Shown: positions 25,270 to 33,483 of the stretch, one piece after another
How positions within the stretch are numbered: the first letter of the stretch is position 1
How the letters are laid out: every line of letters starts with the position of its first letter
Assembly (NCBI RefSeq): GCF_049514155.1
Contig: NZ_JBEKVH010000011.1
Location: forward strand, 1 to 44,741
From: Roseiarcus sp049514155
GTDB taxonomy: Bacteria > Pseudomonadota > Alphaproteobacteria > Rhizobiales > Beijerinckiaceae
DNA: 44,741 nt
Direction of reading: 5' to 3'
Position numbers and translations under genes: made by a program
The notes under the pieces: generated by a model
Told to the model about the DNA's origin: nothing
The model's input: the letters and a program-made list of their open reading frames with translations, nothing else
Databases searched by the model: none

Positions 25270-26658
25270 ATGGCCCAGAGCCGCTGGACACCCGATAGCT
25301 GGAGAGCGAAGCTGGTCGAGCAGTCGCCGGTCTACGCCGACGCCGCCGCGCTCGCCGAGGTCGAGCGCCAACTCGCCGGATATCCGCCGCTGGTCTTCGC
25401 CGGCGAAGCGCGCAAGCTGAAGAGCCTGCTCGGCAAGGCGCAGGCGGGCGAAGCCTTCCTGCTGCAGGGCGGCGACTGCGCCGAGAGCTTCGGCGAGCAT
25501 TCGGCCGACAACATCCGCGACTTCTTCCGCGTCTTCCTGCAGATGGCGGTGGTGCTGACCTTCGCCGCCGCCTCGCCGGTGGTCAAGGTCGGGCGCATCG
25601 CCGGCCAGTTCGCCAAGCCGCGCTCGTCCGACGTCGAGACCAAGGACGGGGTGACGCTGCCCGCCTATCGCGGCGATATCGTCAACGACATCGAGTTCAC
25701 GGCGGAAGCGCGCGAGCCCGACCCGCGCCGACAGCTCGAGGCCTTTCGCCAGTCGGCGGCGACGCTCAACCTGCTGCGCGCCTTCGCCACCGGCGGCTAC
25801 GCCAATCTCGAGAACGTCCATCGCTGGATGCTCGGCTTCGTCAAGGACAGCCCGTTCTCCGAGCGCTACCAGGAGCTCGCCGATCGCATCACCGAGACGC
25901 TCGCCTTCATGCGGGCGATCGGCCTCAATCCGGAGGCCAGTCCCGAGCTGCGCGCGACCGAGTTCTACACCTCGCACGAGGCGCTGCTGCTCGGCTACGA
26001 GCAGGCGATGACCCGGCTCGACTCGACTTCGGGCGATTATTACGCGACCTCGGGCCACATGGTGTGGATCGGCGACCGCACCCGCGCGCTCGGCGGCGCC
26101 CATGTCGAATATTGCCGCGGGGTGAAGAACCCGATCGGCCTCAAATGCGGCCCGTCGATCCAGCCCGACGACCTCATCCGCCTGATCGACGCGCTCGATC
26201 CCGACGCGGAGCCGGGGCGGCTGTCGCTGATCTGCCGCTTCGGCGCCGACAAGGTCGAGGCGTCGCTGCCGCCTCTGGTTCGCGCCGTCCAGCGCGAGGG
26301 CCGGCGCGTCCTGTGGGTCTGCGACCCGATGCACGGCAACACGATCAAGACCGCGAGCGGCTACAAGACGCGGCCGACCGAGCGCATCGCCGCCGAGATC
26401 CGCTCGTTCTTCGCTATCTGCCGGGGCGAATCGGTTTATTCGGGCGGCGTCCATCTCGAGATGACGGGCAAGAACGTCACCGAATGCACCGGCGGCGCGC
26501 GCGCGATCTCCGAAGGCGATCTGCGCAACCGCTACCACACCTATTGCGACCCGCGGCTCAACGCCGAGCAGGCGATCGAGATCGCTTTCCTGGTCGCCGA
26601 GCTGCTCAAGACCGAGCGCCTCGCCGCGCCGGCGCGGCCGGTCCAGGCGGCGGAGTGA
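25270..26658 (+). CDS. Class II 3-deoxy-7-phosphoheptulonate (DAHP) synthase
   Basis: DAHP synthase condenses phosphoenolpyruvate and erythrose-4-phosphate at the entry to the shikimate pathway. The 462-residue protein is of the plant/Mycobacterium-like class II: LLQGGDCAESF with the metal-binding cysteine, KVGRIAGQFAKPRSSD, MLGFVKDSPFSERYQELADRI, SGHMVWIGDRTR, NPIGLKCGPS, WVCDPMHGNT, VHLEMTGKNVTECTGGA and YHTYCDPRLNAEQ. The ATG at 25270 (MAQSRWTPDSWR) is preferred over the upstream GTG at 25246, because family proteins begin near this W-x-P-x-S-W-R motif and GAGGCG lies at suitable distance. A repeat cluster follows immediately. Confidence 0.95.
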   Translation: MAQSRWTPDSWRAKLVEQSPVYADAAALAEVERQLAGYPPLVFAGEARKLKSLLGKAQAGEAFLLQGGDCAESFGEHSADNIRDFFRVFLQMAVVLTFAAASPVVKVGRIAGQFAKPRSSDVETKDGVTLPAYRGDIVNDIEFTAEAREPDPRRQLEAFRQSAATLNLLRAFATGGYANLENVHRWMLGFVKDSPFSERYQELADRITETLAFMRAIGLNPEASPELRATEFYTSHEALLLGYEQAMTRLDSTSGDYYATSGHMVWIGDRTRALGGAHVEYCRGVKNPIGLKCGPSIQPDDLIRLIDALDPDAEPGRLSLICRFGADKVEASLPPLVRAVQREGRRVLWVCDPMHGNTIKTASGYKTRPTERIAAEIRSFFAICRGESVYSGGVHLEMTGKNVTECTGGARAISEGDLRNRYHTYCDPRLNAEQAIEIAFLVAELLKTERLAAPARPVQAAE

Positions 26659-26800
26659 CCCCTCTCCCGGAGGGGCAGAGGCAGGGGTGAGGGGACAACA
26701 CTTCAGCGCGAAGCAGATGCGTCGCGCCTTGCGGCGCGACCCCTCATCCGGCGTTGCTTCGCAACGCCACCTTCCCCCGAACGGGGGAAGGGGTTTGCGC
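26659..26800. repeat. Composite palindromic repeat cluster between aro and nadE genes
   Basis: Three perfect hairpins in a row: GTCGCGCC-TTGC-GGCGCGAC (26721-26740), GGCGTTGC-TTC-GCAACGCC (26750-26768) and CCTTCCCCC-GAAC-GGGGGAAGG (26770-26791). They follow an outer CCCCTCTCCCGGAGGGG / GGGGTGAGGGG block (26659-26694). The block CCCCTCATCCGGC...GGGGAAGGGG resembles abundant intergenic repeats of Rhizobiales. The element fills the 171-bp gap and ends 30 bp before the nadE start. Confidence 0.8.
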
Positions 26801-26829
26801 CGCGCGCCGTGGCGCCGCAAAATGCAGCC

Positions 26830-28572
26830 ATGCCTGCTCCCGCCAATCGCCTCGTCATCGCGCTCGCGCAGATTCCCTCGATCGTCGGCGACATCGACGG
26901 CAATCTGAAGCGGCTGCGGGAAGCGCGCGCCGAAGCCGCCGCCTTCGGCGCCGATCTCGTCATGGCGCCGGAGCTCTATCTCTCCGGCTATCCGCCGGAA
27001 GACCTCGTGCTCAAGCCGGCGTTCCAGGAGGCGTGCCGGCGCGCCTGCGAACGAATGGCGCGCGAGACCGCCGACGGCGGCCCGGCGGTGCTGGTCGGCC
27101 TGCCGTGGGTGGAGAGCGGCGCGCTCTACAATTCCGCAGCGCTGCTCGCCGGCGGACGGATCGAATCGGTGCGGTTCAAGGTCGACCTGCCCAACTACGG
27201 CGTGTTCGACGAGAAGCGGGTGTTCCGTCCGGGGCCCGACCCCGGCCCGCTGGTCTTCTCCGGCGTGCGCATCGGCGTGCCGATCTGCGAGGACATCTGG
27301 ACGCCGGATCCGATCGAATGCATCGTCGAGACCGGCGGCGAGATCGTGCTTGCGCCCAACGCCTCGCCCTACGAGCGCGACAAGCTCGGAATCCGGCTGG
27401 GGATCGCCAAGGCGCGCGTCGCCGAAAGCGGGCTGCCGCTCGTCTATCTCAACCAGGTCGGCGGCCAGGATGAGCTCGTCTTCGAGGGCGCCTCGTTCGT
27501 CGTCAATTCCGACGGTTCGCTCGCCGCCCAGCTTCCCGCCTTCCGACCCGTGGTCGCGCGCACAGTGTGGGAGCGCGGCGAACACGGCTGGCGCTGCGTC
27601 GAGGGGCCGCGCGAACCGGTCGAACAGGGCGATGAGGGCGACTACGCGGCCTGCGTCCTGGGCTTACGCGACTATGTCAACGACAATCGCTTCCCCGGAA
27701 TCGTGCTCGGACTTTCCGGCGGCATCGACTCGGCTTTGTGCGCGGCGATGGCGGTCGACGCAATCGGGCCGGAGCGCGTGCATGCGGTGATGCTGCCCTA
27801 TCGCTTCACCGCCGAGCAGTCGCTGCGCGACGCCGCCGCCTGCGCCAAGGCGCTGGGGATCCGTTACGACGTCGTGCCGATCGCCGAACCGGTCGAGGGC
27901 GTCGAACATGCCCTCGCGCCGATGTTCGCCGGCCGGCCGCGCGGCGTCGCCGAAGAGAACATCCAGAGCCGCGCTCGCGGCCTGATTCTGATGTCGATCT
28001 CCAACAAGTTCGGCGCGATGGTCGTCACCACCGGCAACAAGTCGGAAATGTCGGTCGGCTACGCGACGCTCTACGGCGACATGAACGGCGGCTTCAATCC
28101 GATCAAGGACGTCTACAAGACCGAAGTCTTTCGCCTCGCCGAATTGCGCAACCGCTGGAAGCCGGTCGGCGCCAAGGGGCCCGCAGGAATCGTCATTCCG
28201 CCCGAGATCATCGCCCGCCCGCCGACCGCCGAGCTGCGCGAGAACCAGAAAGACCAGGACTCGCTGCCGCCCTATCCGACCCTCGACGCGATCCTCTATC
28301 GCCTGGTGGAAAAGGAGATGCGGCTCTCCGACATCGTCGCCGAGGGCTTCGACCCCGAGACGGTGCGCCGGATCGAGGGGCTGCTCTATCTCGCCGAATA
28401 CAAGCGCCGCCAGTCGGCGCCGGGGGTCAAGGTCGGCTCGAAGAACTTCGGCCGCGACCGGCGCTATCCGATCGTCAACCGTTTCCACGATTCCGTTCTG
28501 CCGGCGCAGACGCCCGACGCGTCGATCGCGCCGCGCGGCGCGCAAGGAACGAGCGAGCGGTTCGAAGATTAG
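26830..28572 (+). CDS. nadE: NadE, glutamine-hydrolysing NAD+ synthetase
   Basis: NadE amidates deamido-NAD to NAD+ using glutamine. The 580-residue protein has two halves. The first is an N-terminal nitrilase-type glutaminase with triad E48 (MAPELYLSGYPPEDL), K117 (FKVDLPNYGVFDEKRVF) and C153 (GVPICEDIW). The second is a C-terminal synthetase with the PP-loop SGGIDS (296-301), NIQSRARGLILMSISNKFG, TTGNKSEMSVGYATLYGDMNGGFNPIKDVYKT and the C-terminal KRRQSAPGVKVGSKNFGRDRRYP. This is the shorter bacterial two-domain form. The start at 26830 is chosen over GTG 26809, which falls in repeat-derived sequence. Confidence 0.95.
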   Translation: MPAPANRLVIALAQIPSIVGDIDGNLKRLREARAEAAAFGADLVMAPELYLSGYPPEDLVLKPAFQEACRRACERMARETADGGPAVLVGLPWVESGALYNSAALLAGGRIESVRFKVDLPNYGVFDEKRVFRPGPDPGPLVFSGVRIGVPICEDIWTPDPIECIVETGGEIVLAPNASPYERDKLGIRLGIAKARVAESGLPLVYLNQVGGQDELVFEGASFVVNSDGSLAAQLPAFRPVVARTVWERGEHGWRCVEGPREPVEQGDEGDYAACVLGLRDYVNDNRFPGIVLGLSGGIDSALCAAMAVDAIGPERVHAVMLPYRFTAEQSLRDAAACAKALGIRYDVVPIAEPVEGVEHALAPMFAGRPRGVAEENIQSRARGLILMSISNKFGAMVVTTGNKSEMSVGYATLYGDMNGGFNPIKDVYKTEVFRLAELRNRWKPVGAKGPAGIVIPPEIIARPPTAELRENQKDQDSLPPYPTLDAILYRLVEKEMRLSDIVAEGFDPETVRRIEGLLYLAEYKRRQSAPGVKVGSKNFGRDRRYPIVNRFHDSVLPAQTPDASIAPRGAQGTSERFED

Positions 28573-28651
28573 CGTCCCGGCTCGGCCCCGCCTTCCTCGG
28601 CCACGCAACATCACTTAACAGCGAAACACGTTTCTGAGGTTCCGCGCGCGC

Positions 28652-30274
28652 ATGATTCGTCTTGAAGCCATCAGCAAACAGAACGGCCATCACCTCCTCT
28701 TCGTCGAGGCCTCGGCGGCGCTGTGGAAGGGGGAGAAGGTCGGTCTGGTCGGACCCAACGGCGCTGGCAAGACGACTCTCTTTCGCATGATCGTCGGACA
28801 GGAGGCTCCCGACGAGGGCCAGGTGTCGGTCGATCGTGGCGTCACCATCGGCTATTTCAGCCAGGACGTCGGCGAAATGGCGGGCCGCAGCGCCGTCGCC
28901 GAAGTGATGGACGGCGCCGGCCCGGTCAGCGGCGTCGCCGCCGAGCTCAGCGAACTGGAAACGGCGATGGCCGACCCCGACCAGGCCGACGACCTCGAAG
29001 CGATCGTCGAACGCTACGGCGAGGCGCAGGGCCGGTTCGAGGACCTCGGCGGCTATGCGCTCGAGGCCAAGGCGCGCGAAGTGCTGGCCGGACTGAGCTT
29101 CAGCGAGGAAATGATCGAGGGCGACGTCGGCGCGCTCTCCGGCGGTTGGAAGATGCGGGTGGCGCTCGCCCGCATTCTGCTGATGCGCCCCGACGCCATG
29201 CTGCTCGACGAACCGAGCAACCATCTCGATCTCGAGAGCCTGATCTGGCTGGAGGCCTTCCTCAAGGGTTATGAGGGGGCGCTGCTGATGACCTCGCACG
29301 ACCGCGCGTTCATGAACCGCGTCGTCACCAAAGTGGTGGAAATCGACGGCGGCGCGTTGACCACGTTTTCCGGCGATTACGAGTTCTACGAACAGCAGCG
29401 CGCGCAGAACGAAAAGCAGCAACAAGCCCAGTTCGACCGCCAGCAGGCGATGCTGGCCAAGGAAATCAAGTTCATCGAGCGCTTCAAGGCGCGCGCCTCG
29501 CATGCCGCGCAAGTCCAGAGTCGCGTCAAGAAACTGGATAAGATCGAGCGCGTCGAGCCGCCCCGACGCCGCCAGGCGATCCTGTTCGAATTTCCACCCG
29601 CGCCGCGCTCCGGCGACGACGTCGCGACGCTCAAGCGCGTCGACAAAGGTTATGGCGCGCGCAGCATTTACGAGAGACTGGACTTCCAGGTGCGCCGCCG
29701 CGAGCGCTGGGCGGTGCTGGGGGTCAACGGCGCCGGCAAGTCGACGCTGCTGAAACTGGTCGCGGGCGCGGCGCAGCCGGACGGAGGCGACGTCGCCATC
29801 GGCGCCAGCGTGAAGATGGGCTATTTCGCCCAGCACGCGATGGATCTGCTCGACGGCGACCGCAGCGTTTTCCAGTCGCTGGAGGACGCCTTCCCGCGGG
29901 CCGGACAGGGTTCGCTGCGTTCGCTCGCCGGCTGTTTCGGATTTTCCGGCGACGACATCGAGAAGAAGTGCCGGGTGCTGTCGGGCGGCGAGAAGGCGCG
30001 GCTGGTCATGGCGAAGATGCTTTACGATCCGCCGAATTTCCTCGTGCTCGACGAGCCGACCAACCACCTCGATCTGATGACGAAGGAAATGCTGATTACA
30101 GCGCTGTCGCAATACGAGGGCGCGATGCTGTTCGTCTCGCACGACCGGCGCTTCCTCGCCGCGCTGTCCAACCGCGTGCTGGAGCTGACGCCCGAGCGGG
30201 TCCATCAATACGGCGGCGGCTACACGGAATACGTGGCGCGCACCGGCCACGAGGCGCCGGGCTTGCATAGCTGA
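28652..30274 (+). CDS. ABC-F family ATPase (translation factor type)
   Basis: A 540-residue protein with two ABC ATPase domains and no membrane segment. Walker A motifs are GPNGAGKT (34-41) and GVNGAGKS (357-364). Signatures are LSGGWKMRVALARIL and LSGGEKARLVMAKML, and Walker B motifs are MLLDEPSNHLDL and LVLDEPTNHLDL. Between them lies the charged P-site tRNA-interaction linker (YEQQRAQNEKQQQAQFDRQQAMLAKEIKFIERFKARAS...). ABC-F proteins bind the ribosomal E site to resolve stalled states. Subgroup (EttA, Uup, YbiT) cannot be assigned safely; there is no sign of the antibiotic-resistance type. It starts 79 bp after nadE. Confidence 0.93.
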   Translation: MIRLEAISKQNGHHLLFVEASAALWKGEKVGLVGPNGAGKTTLFRMIVGQEAPDEGQVSVDRGVTIGYFSQDVGEMAGRSAVAEVMDGAGPVSGVAAELSELETAMADPDQADDLEAIVERYGEAQGRFEDLGGYALEAKAREVLAGLSFSEEMIEGDVGALSGGWKMRVALARILLMRPDAMLLDEPSNHLDLESLIWLEAFLKGYEGALLMTSHDRAFMNRVVTKVVEIDGGALTTFSGDYEFYEQQRAQNEKQQQAQFDRQQAMLAKEIKFIERFKARASHAAQVQSRVKKLDKIERVEPPRRRQAILFEFPPAPRSGDDVATLKRVDKGYGARSIYERLDFQVRRRERWAVLGVNGAGKSTLLKLVAGAAQPDGGDVAIGASVKMGYFAQHAMDLLDGDRSVFQSLEDAFPRAGQGSLRSLAGCFGFSGDDIEKKCRVLSGGEKARLVMAKMLYDPPNFLVLDEPTNHLDLMTKEMLITALSQYEGAMLFVSHDRRFLAALSNRVLELTPERVHQYGGGYTEYVARTGHEAPGLHS

Positions 30275-30303
30275 GCGGCGGGGGCCGACATAAGGGGGGC
30301 CAA

Positions 30304-31593
30304 ATGACCTTCGACCTGATCGTCCGCGACGCGAACCTGCCCGACGGCCGCCGCGGCATCGACATCGCCGCGCGCGACGGCCGCATCGTCGCGATCGCGC
30401 CCGCCATCGCCGCCGAGGCGCGCGTCGTCGTCGAGGCCGAAGGGCGGCTGGTCGCGCCGCCGTTTATCGACAGCCATTTCCACATGGACGCGACGCTGTC
30501 GCTCGGCCTGCCGCGGCTCAACCAGTCGGGCACCCTGCTCGAGGGCATCGCACTTTGGGGCGAGCTGAAGCCGCTCTTGACCCATGAGGCGGTGATCGAG
30601 CGCGCGCTGCGCTATTGCGACCTCGCCGTCGCCCAGGGTCTGCTGGCGGTGCGCTCGCACGTCGACGTCTGCGACGACCGGCTGCTGGCGGTCGAGGCGC
30701 TTATTGAGGTGAGGAAGAAGGTCGCGCCCTACCTCGATCTGCAGCTCGTCGCGTTTCCGCAGGACGGCTATTTCCGCTCACCGACCGCCGCCGCCAATTT
30801 GAAGCGCGCGCTCGACCTCGGGGTCGACGTAGTCGGCGGCATCCCGCATTTCGAGCGCACGATGGCCGACGGCGCGGCTTCGGTGAAGGCTCTGTGCGAG
30901 ATCGCCGCCGAGCGCGGGCTGATGGTCGACCTGCATTGCGACGAGAGCGACGACCCGCTGTCGCGCCACGTCGAAACGCTCGCCTATGAGGCCAGGCGTC
31001 TCGGCCTCGGCGCGCGCGCCACCGGCTCGCACCTGACGTCGATGCATTCGATGGACAATTACTACGTGTCGAAGCTGCTGCCGCTGATCGCCGAATCGGG
31101 GATCAACGCCATCGCCAATCCGCTGATCAACATTACCCTGCAAGGCCGGCACGATACGTATCCGCGCCGGCGCGGCCTGACCCGCATCGCCGAAATGCGC
31201 GCGCTCGGCGTCGCGGTGGCGCTCGGCCAGGATTGCGTGATGGACCCGTGGTACGGGCTCGGCGGCGCCGACATGCTCGATGTCGCCCACATGGCCGTTC
31301 ACGCCGCGCCGATGACCAGCCGCGAAGCGATCCGCTGGAGCTTCGACGCCGTGACCGAGATCCCGGCGCGCATCCTCGGTCTCGACGGCTACGGCCTCGC
31401 CGTCGGCTGCAACGCCGACATGGTTGTTTTGCAGGCCGCCGACCCGATCGAGGCGGTGCGGCTGCGCGCGCCGCGCCTCGCCGTCATCCGCCGCGGCGAA
31501 GTCATCGCGCGGACGCCGCCGCAAACGACGACGCTTGCCCTCCCCGGCCGACCGGCGACGCTCGATCCGGCGGACTATGCGCCGCGGACGTGA
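30304..31593 (+). CDS. codA: Cytosine deaminase-type amidohydrolase
   Basis: A 429-residue metal-dependent amidohydrolase resembling E. coli CodA, which deaminates cytosine to uracil. Metal ligands H58 and H60 (DSHFHMDATL) are present. NQSGTLLEGIALWGELKPLLTHE, RSHVDVCD, HCDESDD with the general-acid glutamate, HLTSMHSMDNYYVSKL and D310 in GQDCVMDPWYGLGGADML follow the CodA pattern. The residue after D310 is C311, where E. coli CodA has D314, a known substrate-specificity position; other alphaproteobacterial homologues seem to share the Cys. It may act on another pyrimidine or related amide. It begins 29 bp after the ABC-F gene; no codB permease is present. Confidence 0.87.
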   Translation: MTFDLIVRDANLPDGRRGIDIAARDGRIVAIAPAIAAEARVVVEAEGRLVAPPFIDSHFHMDATLSLGLPRLNQSGTLLEGIALWGELKPLLTHEAVIERALRYCDLAVAQGLLAVRSHVDVCDDRLLAVEALIEVRKKVAPYLDLQLVAFPQDGYFRSPTAAANLKRALDLGVDVVGGIPHFERTMADGAASVKALCEIAAERGLMVDLHCDESDDPLSRHVETLAYEARRLGLGARATGSHLTSMHSMDNYYVSKLLPLIAESGINAIANPLINITLQGRHDTYPRRRGLTRIAEMRALGVAVALGQDCVMDPWYGLGGADMLDVAHMAVHAAPMTSREAIRWSFDAVTEIPARILGLDGYGLAVGCNADMVVLQAADPIEAVRLRAPRLAVIRRGEVIARTPPQTTTLALPGRPATLDPADYAPRT

Positions 31594-31834
31594 GGCGCGG
31601 AAGGAAAACGACCCGGAAGCAAAACGCGTCGCCCTCGCTCCCGCACAAAGATAGGGGCGCGAAGCGTTCGCCGAAGCCTAGATTAACGAAAAGTTAATCC
31701 GACGATTCCACTCGCAAGTTAATTGAATTCCGGAATCTTAAGCCGTCGCTAAATTTTATACTGTATTCGCGGTAGTTACGTTAGGGCGGGCGCCTTATTG
31801 TTGTTTACCGAAATTCGCGCTTGTGGGCTCCGTC
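31594..31834. other. AT-rich intergenic region upstream of the TadD-like gene
   Basis: A 241-bp gap. The first 85 bp are of normal composition and show nothing. From about 31675 to 31790 the sequence is markedly AT-rich for this genome. It contains the TTAA-N7-TTAA box, a 10-bp palindrome ATTCCGGAAT near 31727 and a TATACT hexamer at 31757-31762 that could be a -10 element, though no good -35 box pairs with it. This looks like a regulated promoter region. Confidence 0.6.
31681..31699. promoter_or_regulatory. Candidate CtrA binding box (TTAA-N7-TTAA)
   Basis: GATTAACGAAAAGTTAATC is a perfect inverted repeat (7-bp arms, 5-base centre). It contains TTAA at 31683-31686, seven bases, then TTAA at 31694-31697, the full consensus for the alphaproteobacterial cell-cycle regulator CtrA. 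In a genome this GC-rich, a TTAA-N7-TTAA with extended symmetry is unlikely by chance. It lies about 136 bp before the TadD-like lipoprotein start, and CtrA is known to control pilus genes in Caulobacter. Confidence 0.6.
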
Positions 31835-32656
31835 ATGTGTGTTGCGTACAGGTTCAGCCCCGCCCGGGGTTGGCTGAGTCGGGTCGCGCTCATCGCCCTC
31901 GCCGCCGCCGCGGCGTCGCTGGGCGGCTGCGCCGAGCTGAGCGGCCTCGCGGCGCCGAACGTCGAGGCCGCACAGGCGCCGCCGGCGGGCAGCGACCAGT
32001 GGCGCGCCTATACCGACGAATGGGGCAAGCGATACAACCAAAATCCCGGCGACAAGACCGCCTCGATCAACTACGCGCGGGGCTTGCGCGCGCTGACCCG
32101 CTACAGCGAGGCGGCGGCGGTCATGCGCACGGCGGCGGTCGACGCCCCGCAGGATTACGAGGTTCTCGGCGAATACGGCAAGGCGCTCGCCGATTCTGGA
32201 GAATTGGCGCAGGCCAAGGACGTGCTGACGCGGGCCTATCCAGACGATCGGCCCGACTGGACGATCATGTCGGTGCAAGGCGCGGTCGAGGACGAACTCG
32301 GCGACCATGACGGCGCGCGCAAGTTCTACGCCGACGCGCTCAAGATCGCGCCGAGCGAACCCTTCCTGCTCAACAATCTCGGATTGTCCTACGCGCTGAC
32401 CAAGCAGCTGCCCCAAGCCGAGGCGACATTGCGCGAAGCGAGCGCCAGCCCGCACGCCGACGTTCGGGTGCGTAACAATCTCGCCTTGGTCCTCTCGCTC
32501 GAAGGCAAATATGCCCAGGCCGAGGACGTCAGCCGCCAGGACATGTCGGATGACGCCGCGCGCGCCAATGTCAAGGCGATCCGGCAAATGATCGCCAGCC
32601 GCGGCGTCGCGAGCGCGGTGCGCTCGTCGCCGCAACCGACTGTCGCCACCGAATAA
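31835..32656 (+). CDS. TadD-like tetratricopeptide lipoprotein
   Basis: A 273-residue protein with a lipoprotein signal peptide (hydrophobic VALIALAAAAA, lipobox LGGC with C32). Tandem tetratricopeptide repeats follow (KTASINYARGLRALTRYSEAAAVMRTAAVDAP; YEVLGEYGKALADSGELAQAKDVLTRAY; LLNNLGLSYALTKQLPQAEATLREA). This is the build of TadD, the pilotin-like outer-membrane lipoprotein of Flp/Tad pili, but no other tad gene lies in the window, so it is an orphan copy or belongs to another envelope machine. ATG at 31835 is used; GTG at 31823 is an alternative and neither has a clear Shine-Dalgarno. A CtrA-type box lies upstream. Confidence 0.8.
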   Translation: MCVAYRFSPARGWLSRVALIALAAAAASLGGCAELSGLAAPNVEAAQAPPAGSDQWRAYTDEWGKRYNQNPGDKTASINYARGLRALTRYSEAAAVMRTAAVDAPQDYEVLGEYGKALADSGELAQAKDVLTRAYPDDRPDWTIMSVQGAVEDELGDHDGARKFYADALKIAPSEPFLLNNLGLSYALTKQLPQAEATLREASASPHADVRVRNNLALVLSLEGKYAQAEDVSRQDMSDDAARANVKAIRQMIASRGVASAVRSSPQPTVATE

Positions 32657-32673
32657 AGCGCCCAAACACGCAG

Positions 32674-33453
32674 ATGATGATCGCCATGGCCCTTCAGACC
32701 CCGATCAACCCGACGCCGCCAGCGTCGCAGCCGCTCCTGCAATGGGCGGAATACTGGTATCCGATCTCCTGGCAATGCGTGCTCGCCGCCGGCGTGGTCA
32801 CGGCGCTCGGCGCCTGCGTCATGGTCGCCTTCCTCGTGCTGCAGTGGCGCACGGCGAGCATTCGCGAGATGCAGGCCGCATGGCTGGCCACGAATCTCGA
32901 GGCGCAAACCGCTCAGGCGCGAAAGGACACCGCCGAGGCGCTCGAGCGCGCCGCCGACCTCGACCGGGAAGCCGCGTCGCTGCATCGCCGCAACCTGTCG
33001 CTGGCGGAGCTGGTCCAGCCCCGGCAATTGACCGGCGAGCAGGCCCACGCGTTCACGCAGGCGCTGTCGCCCTATTCGGGGCGCTCCGTGATCCTGTGGT
33101 CCTATGGGCTCGATCTGGAGGGCGGCGCGCTGGCCGAGCAGATCCGCGAAACGCTCATCGGCGCGCATGTCGTCGTCGTCAACAATATCGGACAATTGAG
33201 TTCGGCCGAGCGCCCGCGCGTCGGCGTCCTGATCGCCGGCGCCGACAAGCATCTCGTCGGCGCGCTGCACGACAATCTCCACGCGATCGGCGGAATGGAC
33301 GCCGCCGTCGTCGAGCTCGCCAGCGCGGAAGCGGCCGAGGCGGTCCCGGCGGAGATCTTCATCGGCGTGAAGCCGCCGCCGCAGCAGAAGGAAGTCGCCG
33401 AGCGCGCGGCGTTCGTCGACCGTGCAGCGGTCGCCGCGCTCCCCATCCCGTGA
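32674..33453 (+). CDS. Hypothetical membrane protein with coiled coil
   Basis: A 259-residue protein. A short N-terminus leads to one transmembrane helix (about residues 36-57, SWQCVLAAGVVTALGACVMVAF). A coiled-coil-prone stretch follows (about 65-115, with many Glu/Ala/Arg), then a C-terminal alpha/beta domain (about 118-225) starting QLTGEQAHAFTQALSPYSGRSVILWSYGLDLEGGALAEQI. Similar 'membrane anchor, coiled coil, small alpha/beta domain' hypothetical proteins occur in Rhizobiales; I know no function. It begins 17 bp after the TadD-like gene, so the two probably form one transcript. ATG at 32674; ATG at 32686 (MALQTP) is equally possible. Confidence 0.75.
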   Translation: MMIAMALQTPINPTPPASQPLLQWAEYWYPISWQCVLAAGVVTALGACVMVAFLVLQWRTASIREMQAAWLATNLEAQTAQARKDTAEALERAADLDREAASLHRRNLSLAELVQPRQLTGEQAHAFTQALSPYSGRSVILWSYGLDLEGGALAEQIRETLIGAHVVVVNNIGQLSSAERPRVGVLIAGADKHLVGALHDNLHAIGGMDAAVVELASAEAAEAVPAEIFIGVKPPPQQKEVAERAAFVDRAAVAALPIP

Positions 33454-33462
33454 GCCGAACCT

Positions 33463-33483
33463 CCTGAGCGTCAGACGCTCAGG
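33463..33483. terminator. Hairpin between convergent genes (bidirectional terminator candidate)
   Basis: CCTGAGCG (33463-33470) and CGCTCAGG (33476-33483) form a perfect 8-bp stem with a five-base loop; written linearly it is a 10-bp inverted repeat with one central base. It sits in the 25-bp gap between the stop of the coiled-coil membrane protein (plus) and that of eutC (minus), and overlaps the eutC stop codon. There is no T tract, so any termination would be weak. Confidence 0.5.
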
